From Fragum whitleyi (lineage: Eukaryota; Mollusca; Bivalvia; Cardiida; Cardiidae): 64,000 nt of DNA. A model generated the notes under the pieces. That model searched no databases and was not told the origin of the DNA. It worked only from the letters and a program-made list of their open reading frames with translations. The stretch covers positions 42,483,869 through 42,547,868 of the forward strand of contig OX411554.1 in the NCBI GenBank assembly GCA_948146395.1, in the 5' to 3' direction. A program made the translations under genes and the position numbers. Shown here in pieces: positions 48,701 through 57,700 of the stretch; the first letter of the stretch is position 1, and each line of letters begins with the position of its first letter.

Positions 48701-51700
48701 CATCTTTAATGGCAAGGCTATTTGTCCTTCCAGAGACAGGAGGGGTTTTACATACCATTGCCTCACTATGGTAGACTTCCTCTGTTCCAAACAAATAACA
48801 AGATCCCTCAAATTGTTCAAAGCCATTTGGGCACACTGGAAAGGAATTATTTCATAAATATTTGTCATACAATGCAATGTGTAAGACAACTATCTGATGT
48901 GTCATATATACCAATTTAGAAGTTGCAAATGCTTCTATTCAAAGTTGATTACAAAAATGCATTTTACATTCAGATGAAATTAATGAAGATAGTAAATGTG
49001 CAAGTAATTCAATAGGAATTAAATCTCAAATGAGTCTGTGTGTGAGATTTCCATCAATTTCAAATATGGACAAAGCAAAGACTCTGGACAGTCTGTGCAT
49101 CCGCAGTCTGTCCAGAGTCTTTGCTATGTGCTTAAGGTAAATACATAAGGTCTCAAAGTGTCTGAAGACATTCAGGTAACTTAATATTAACAGTATGTGG
49201 CTTTCTACACTACACAATGTTTGCACCTCAAAAACATTTCAAATTGTTGGAAATGTCACACACAGGCTCAAATATCAGTCTGACAAGCCCTACACTCAGG
49301 ATGACAACACTGTGCAAACCGTTTGAAAATTATACCCACTTTGCATTTGCACTTGCGTGTAAAGGAAGGTTTAATTTGCCAACAGAATCCACTGTTTTAT
49401 CATCCTGAATGCAGGACTGGATTACATGAGCAACAAATAGGATCACTTTCTCAATAGATATGACTTGCAGCAACATAAAACTTAGCACCGTGCCTAGTTT
49501 CAAGTTGCTGTGAATTATGGTTGCTTAGGAAAGTGAAAAAAAAGTTACTAATCGGAAGTATGGAAGGACAAACAAGGGTAAAAAATTATACCCCTCACCT
49601 CCCTCTATTCTTTGAAGTGGGAGACTCTCTAAGAAACAATTAAATTCATATGTATGGCAGATAGAAAATAATTTGACTTACAAATGTCGGATGTATCTCT
49701 AATTGCTCTCTTGGCTGAAAGAAAAATGAGAACAAAAACATGACCCTCCTCATGGCAAATAAAAGCCTTGTCAAAATTGTATTAAAATCAAAGGGCTGAA
49801 AATACTGCATTGGTTTATTGTGAATTACAATGTACCTATTCATGACAAGGCTAAGATAAAATAATGTCTATTTCACATATATTCTTAAATAAAAAAAAAA
49901 AAATAAATTATTGTATCAAAATATTTCAAATCAAGGCATTATAGTTTACACCTTTGTGTTTTAATTTATTGATTGAATGGGTTTTTTATGCTACTTTCAA
50001 CAATCTTTCAGTTGTATTGAGTTGGTTGGCACACCTAACAATAGATTCCTGGTATTTCTCACAGCAGTACTACCATTACATCCTTTCTTGGTCTTACAAA
50101 CAAACTGTCTGCAACTTAAGCATAGCTGAAAATTACTGACGAAAGCTGGTATTGAACCCACATGGACAAGTAATATTTAGATTTAATTGGTTTACAAGTC
50201 TAACCACTGAGCCAAAGAAGATCTTCCCTGACACAGGTATAAGACATTGTATTTAAACCAAAGAAGCTATGCAGAACAGTTGTGAGAGTGGTCTCCCATA
50301 ACACTAGCCTCCAGCTGCTAACCCTCATAGTTCTACGATTATCAACCCATTGGTGGGAGACAAAAAGTCGGAAAGAATGAGTGCCACCATCTGCGATTGA
50401 ACCCAGGACTTCAAGATTGATAGTCTAAAGTGCTACTTTGTGTTTTACATCAATTGAAACCCATGTTCTTTCAACATATGATTTATCCTTCTCAGTTCTG
50501 CATACTACAAAATTTGCCAGTAAAATGTACTGACTTAGAGAAGAACCAATATGGTTTGCCACTCAAGGGAATAAAAGAGGAAATGGGCCCGTTTTACTAA
50601 ACTACTTACGAAAACTAGAAAGCCATGAATGGCTTGAGTCACTCCACAGGCTTGAAATTCTTGTAAAAGCAAATAAATGTTTTGACTAGATTTTTAGATA
50701 TTTGGGGTTCTACTGATGTTGAAAATGATTTTCAAAGTTTCAACTATATAACAAATAGAGAAATGACCTCCGCTCTCAAAGATATATTTTTGATCAAATC
50801 AAGATAATTTTTGGCTGCATGATAATAAGATACCCAAAGATCATACCAAAAATGTTTGATTGATATCCATCAGTTACTTTCTGAGAAAAAACATTTTCAT
50901 AGTTTCCACTATTTAACATATTAAGAAATGACCTCCGCCCATAAAATACATATTTTTCATCCAATCAAAATAATTTTTGGTACACTGATAAAGGGTCACT
51001 CAAGGATCATTCCAGTGAAATTTGGTTGATATCCAAAAGTTAGATCCTGAGAAAATGATTTTCAAAGTTTCCACTAAATAACATAAAGAAAAATAACCTC
51101 TGTTCATAAAATGCATATTTTTCGTCTGATCGCAATAATTTTTTGTAGATTGATAAAGGGTCACTCAAGGATCATTCCAGTGAAATTAGCTTGATATCCA
51201 TTGGTTACATTCTGAGAAAATGATTTTCAAAGTTTCCACTATATAACATATATAGAAATGACCTCCGCCCATAAAATGCATATTTTCCATTCGATCAAAA
51301 TTATTTATTGTAGACTGATAAAGGGTCACCCAAGGATCATTCCAGTGAAATTTGGTTGATATCCATCAGTTAGATTCTGAGAAAATGATTTTCAAAGTTT
51401 CCAGTATATAACATATAGTGAATTGACCTCCGCCCATAAAATGCATATTATCCATCTGAACACAATGATTTTTTGTAGACTGATAAAGGGTCACCCAAGG
51501 ATCATTCATGGAAAATTTAATTGGTATCCATTGATTAGAATCTGAGAAAACTCACTTTTTACCATATTTGGAAATAAGCCACGCCTATTAAATCCATGTT
51601 TTTCATTGGATCAAAATTTCTTGAACAACTTTGAAAGAGGGTCACCCAAGGATCATTCCTGTGAAGTTTCGTTAAAATTCATCCAGTAATATCTGAGGAG

Positions 51701-54700
51701 AAGATTTTTAAAGAAAAGTTTACGACCGGACGGACGGACGCACGCACGGACAGACGGACGCACGACTGACACAACGTCATGACAATAGCCCCAGTGGCTT
51801 TCAGCCAGTGGAGCTAAAAAATTGTTTTAAGTCCAAATCACAAATTGTACCTAGCGTTTTCATTAATTGTTAGATTCTGTCTTGCAATATCTCATTGGAA
51901 TCGTCCGAATTCTATATTGTGTTACTACTGTAGAAACAAAGGGATAGGTTCAGAAAGTGGCATTTTTGGCCCTGTTACAAATTTTAATAAAAATGTGCTC
52001 ATGAGTTTGTTTTTGATCTATTATATGTAAAATTCATGCGAAAACATGACAGTTCTATCTTGCGTTGCCATGGCAACCATAAACCTTGGATCTTTAAATT
52101 TTTCCTTTTTCACCCGTTCTTGATATAATACAGATTTAGGTATGTATAGAATATGTGAAAAACTTTTAACAGGCTATAAAAAAATGTATTTTTACATCAA
52201 AACATGATGAGACATATTGCCATGGAAACACAACCAATTTTAATAAAAGAATATCAGAATTATGTAAAAAATGAGGCATGTTTGACAATATTCTATTGAA
52301 TGACATAACCTTTATTTCGATTTTTGAATTCATATATATTTGTGTAAATACATTTATTAGATGTAAGATAGATAATTCTATAATTCTAACAAAAGAAAAT
52401 ACGTTACTATGGTAACCGCTTATAGGTTAATCAAGATTTAATAGAGATTCACATTTTTTTTTTCAGTAGGACATTTTACATGGCATGTCCTTGATTTCAA
52501 GAAAAACTTAGAGAAATTGGTGGGTCTAAAGTAATAAATTGAGTATAAAAAATATCCAAAAAACTTCTGGTTGCCATGGAAAATGCCTTGTGATAGTGAA
52601 AAAAAAACCTAATTTCAGGAGTTTATGAAGTCGCATACAACAGTTTTGCAAGAAACTAGATTGTCGCAAAGCAGACTTATCCCCCCACAAGCATTGTCAA
52701 AATGCAAGTACTAATAGTATAGGAGGTGTTTGTAACAAATATTGAGGTCATATGCAGCATTTGCATGAAGTTTCGTGATTCTAGGTTGCTTGGTTCTTAA
52801 GTAAGAGTCCGGAAATGAAAACTAAACAAAAAATGACAATGACCTTTGACCTATGTGACCCAAAAATAATAGGGAACTTCCTCAGGCTATACGAAACATT
52901 TGAATAAAGTCTCATGATTCTAGGTCGATTGGTTTTTTAGTTAGTCCAGAAATGAAAATTGACTGTGACCTTGACCTTTGACCTATGTGACCTTGACCTT
53001 TGACATATTTGACCCCAAAACAAAAGGGCACTTCCTTGGGTCATGAGAAAAATTTGCATAAAGTTTAATGATTGTAGGTCGCTTTGTTCTCGAGTTAGAG
53101 TCGGGAAACGAAAATTGAACAAAGACTGACTATGACCTTGACCTTTGACATATGTCACCCCAAAATAGGGCACTTTATTGGGTCATAAGCATTAGTTGTA
53201 TGAAGTTTCATGATTGTAGGTCACTTGGTACTTGAATTAGAGTCTGGAAATGAAAAGATCTACAGACGGATGGACAGACAGACAAACATGGTGAAACCAA
53301 TATACCCCCTCTACTTCGTAGGATGGGGGTATAAAAATACATCAAAGTCATTACAAGAGGACTATTTTGTGTATTACCCTATATTGTTCACATTTGCATC
53401 CTTACTCCTGTCATATTTAAATGAATAACCTTTAAACACAATTAAATGACAACTAAATGCTCATTTTCAGCAGGATTTTTATGGGGATTGAATGAGAACT
53501 GTATTCATAAAATCTTGGACAAGTTTGAAAAGGGTCAAATGGGGTTTAAAGCAAGGTCACAGGGTCAAAATATTGGGGATAAAAATATGGATACTCTACA
53601 TGCCTAACTTTTTGCCCAACTAACCTGTCAGATCAAGTATCAAAATGAAATTTTACACATATTCAAAACGGGTCAAGTGGGTTCAAAAACTTTATCTCCA
53701 GTGAAATATAAGAGAAATTGTAATTGAAAGACCTCTAAAGTGGCAACAAAGAGAATGTCCTTAAGACTCTTTTCCCATGACATACCTGGGAATACCAGTG
53801 TAACGAAATCAATAGGATCCTTCCTTACAGACAAATATATACAGTAAATTTGACAAAGATTGGAACAAAGTTGTGACCTCTAGAATGGAAATATAAGGCT
53901 TCTTTTCCCATAATAAACCATTGCCTTAGAATGAAACCATAATCAGTAGGGTACTTCCTTATACAATGACAAACATCCTAAGCAAGGTTAAGTAAGATTG
54001 ATCCAAAATTTTAAGAAAGAAATCGCCTTTAAGGCTCCTTTTCTTGTAACATATGTCGGAGTGCCACCACAAGCAACATATTGTCTAGACAAACATACTG
54101 AGCAAGTTTGAGAAATATCGAGCCAAAGTAGTGACCTCTGGTGCTAAAGCAAGATTTGGCCTTGCTCCTTGGTGTTACCTTGACCTTTGTGATCAAGACA
54201 CAATATTCACAAATAACTTTTTTAGGGACAATCTCGCAAACTTATGTGAAAATCCATCCATAGATGGGAGAGTAAACGACCAAAAATCAATATTGTACCC
54301 AAATTTTGACCTTTGACCTCTTGCTGTGACCTTGCCCTTTAAAACCAAAACACAAGGTTCAAAGAAAACAAAACATGATATTCACAAATATTTTTTCAGG
54401 ACAATTTTGCCAACTAATGTGAAAATCCATCCATAGATGTGAGGGTAAACGACGAAAAAACAATATTATATCCCAATTTTGACCTTTGACCTCTTGCTTG
54501 GACCTTGACCTTTGAAACCAAAACATGAGGTTCAGAGAAAACAAAACACGAAACTCATAAATAATTTTTTTATGGACAATTTTGCCAACTTATGTGAAAA
54601 TTTATTCATAGATGGGAGAGAAAACGACCAAAAATCAATATTATACCCCAATTTTGACCTTTGACCTCTTGCTGTGACCTTGACCCTTAAAACCAAAACA

Positions 54701-57700
54701 CAAGGTTCAGAAAAAACAAAACTTCTTATGCCTATGAACAATTTTGCCAACTTGTGTGGAAATCCATTGTCAAATGCCCATGATATTGACCAAAACTGAA
54801 TATCATACCCGAATTTTGACCTTTGACCTCTTAGGGCAAAAAGTTAATTTTCAAGCTGGGAGCCACCTGACAACCAAAAATTGCTTGTAAGTTTTAGTTT
54901 TTAAAAATTGTAAGAATTATATTATAAATAAAATAAAGTTGGTTGTAAAGTGGCGCCCTTGGTTTTTCTGGGTCTAAAGTTGTAATTTTCACCTTTTTTC
55001 TAGGAATTTGCATAATTTGCACGTGTTTCTCTTCCATTTTCTACAAGAAGGTGACACTTGACATTCATTTCGATGCCAGTATTTTGAAGTTCAATCTCCA
55101 CTTGCATGTATGATACATCAATATCAATATTTGAATCAAATTTAAAAATCAAGAATTTTAGGGCCAAATTCTGTAGTTAGTGAACCTGCTCCTTTAAATT
55201 TTGACTTAGGCAAAAAGTGATCATAAGATGTTTATTCAAACCAGCCCCAGGGCTCTATCTTCATTTCTGGACCAAACATAAAAGGTGGATTTTTCTTTAT
55301 TTATTGGAGGTTGTTCCTGGATCTCATTTACTACAGCTCTTCAACTAGTACAAGTTTACATTCTTTTATCTAAGCATTAAATGCGAAGTCTAATTTATAA
55401 AATTGATGTTGTTACAGGACCTAAAAACTACAACTTTACACAATTTTTCATTACAATTAAGGTTTTGGAACAATATCGATAATATCTACTTACTATCTTC
55501 TAAACAGCTACTTCCACCTTCAGAACACTCGCATGTATAATTGACTAGGTTACAAACAAGGCCGTCTATACACTCTCCTGGATTGCACTTTTCACCCAAA
55601 ACTGATTCTGTTAAAACAGAATTAAGGTAGTGGCCTGATAACAATTCTGTATTATTTGTTATGCATAAATATATAATCATGGTTTTTCCTGTGTCTATTT
55701 TTAGAATTAGTCTGGAAATTTCCGATCCCTTGACTGGTAGGTAAACATGTATGTAGAATATTTTAGATCTTTCTCGAAAGGACTTTTAGAAAATGTTTCA
55801 AACTCTAGAGTCTTATAATGTTCTATCCTATTCTATATTGTTCTATGGTACTATATAAAGGGATTCCTACAGCATTCTTGGTTCACTTGGTTTAGATTTA
55901 TGGTTTCATTTAGTAGTACTGTATTAAACTAAAAGAGGATTTCTCATTAAAGTGTGATAAAAAGTGTGTTTTTAATTTTAAATTTGGATATTATTGGACT
56001 TATTAATTGTGGACCAGGAACTTAATTCTTTTGGGTCTGAAAATTAAAACTTTAGGATTAAACATTCAAGCTTTAGTAATTTGTTTTTTGTATTAGTTTT
56101 CTATTGTCAATAATTCTGTTATTATTATCAATAAATATTGTTAATTGTATAGTTTGTTACTGGCTTCTTTGTTCTTATTACATTGGCACGTAACATATTT
56201 CAGAACTCATGATCTTGCACAATGTTGACAAAGTTTTCCTTGGCATTATTTGTGACCTAAATGTCATCAAGATAAACATTATAGATTATTTAGTCAATGA
56301 TTGAGCCAAAATTGTTACATCTAAAGCAAAAATGGGTTTTTTCTCATCTAAGATTTCATCCGGTGACTTACTTTTTAATCCAGCATGACCATTTTTAAAT
56401 ATAACCTAGAAATTATTGAGATTAGCATTCTGATTTTTTTTATTGAAAAAGATTGGGCCAAAATTGTGACCTCCAGAGCAAATATTTTTTCTGTGATATG
56501 ACCTAGTAATATACTTTTTCACCCAGCTACCTTTTTTTAAACATTACCTATAAATCATACAGATAAATATTCTGAAAAAAAATGACAATGATTGAGCGAA
56601 AAGGTTAATTAATCATATCTGTCAAGTTTGGTTACATGCTGTACAGAAAAAAGTGTTAATCAAATTCAATAAAAGGTTATGTTGTCTGGGTATTGTATCA
56701 AAGATGGAATATCAATCTAAATATCAAATTTGTACTGATAATTTTTTTTATTTTTTTTTCTTTGAGAAGTTTTCTGGCCAGAGTGAGTTCTTTCAATCAT
56801 TTAGTTACTTCTAGAAAAGAAATATTGTAAGATTTTTATTCATTTTTGAGAGATAGTCATACATTTCAGTTTGACACAAACAAAAAGATGTGTTCATAAA
56901 ATACTTTACATGTTATGCCTTAAAACAGCAATCTTTTGAGAAGTTTGAACCTGACAGTTGATCTTAAAATTTTCAGATGACCTTGACCTTATATAAGATG
57001 AAAATTGATGAGAGAATCAAACATGCCAAACAAGAGGCCCTAAATTGCTCGCCTTAATAATGAAAGATGAATCAGAAAAAAAACATGCAATCAACAACAA
57101 CAACAAATAAAAAAAAAAGAAATTTGGGAGGAAAGTATTGTTTAATATTAATTTTACATTGATAATAATATTCATAAATTATTCTTGTAAAACATTAAAG
57201 TAGGGCATAACTTAAGAAGTTGGTCTAATTCCCACTTTAAATTTTGAGATGTGATAAGAAGCAACATAGGTATAAATGAGACTGACATTGAAATACATGA
57301 CACAATTATTCTGGTATCATTAATAGGTTTGGAGCTCATTTCAAAACATTTCTTTACTTTTTTAAAGTTCAAGTATTTTTCAAGTCTCAATCTGCAAATG
57401 TAGTCGTCACAAAAACATGAGCTAACCCTGTACTAGTTGTTTATGTGTATCCCAGCTTCATGCAAAAAGAGACAAACTGGGAAGTGCATAAATGTTGACC
57501 CAAGTCAGACTGCAATCTACCTTCCATTGAAAACACTTTTGAAGCACAGCTTCAGGTTCACCTCAATTGAAACAATACTATTTTTTGAATATCCATTTTA
57601 AACAAGAGCCGTCAGAGACGGATTATGCTCCCCGAATAAGGCATTGTCACAAAAACAAGAGCCATGTTGGACATGGACATCCCCCGCCAAGAAAGCTTGA

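Larger units (their letters stand above)
49715..55493 (-). other. Lectin gene intron (5,779 bp)
   Basis: It is almost wholly repeats, listed separately. No exon with CCP, EB or CTLD signature was noticed in it. Confidence 0.65.

Noticed and set aside
54130..54840. Coding repeat protein in the ~175-bp tandem units
   Set aside because: Period is not a stable multiple of three and frames are broken by stops between units.
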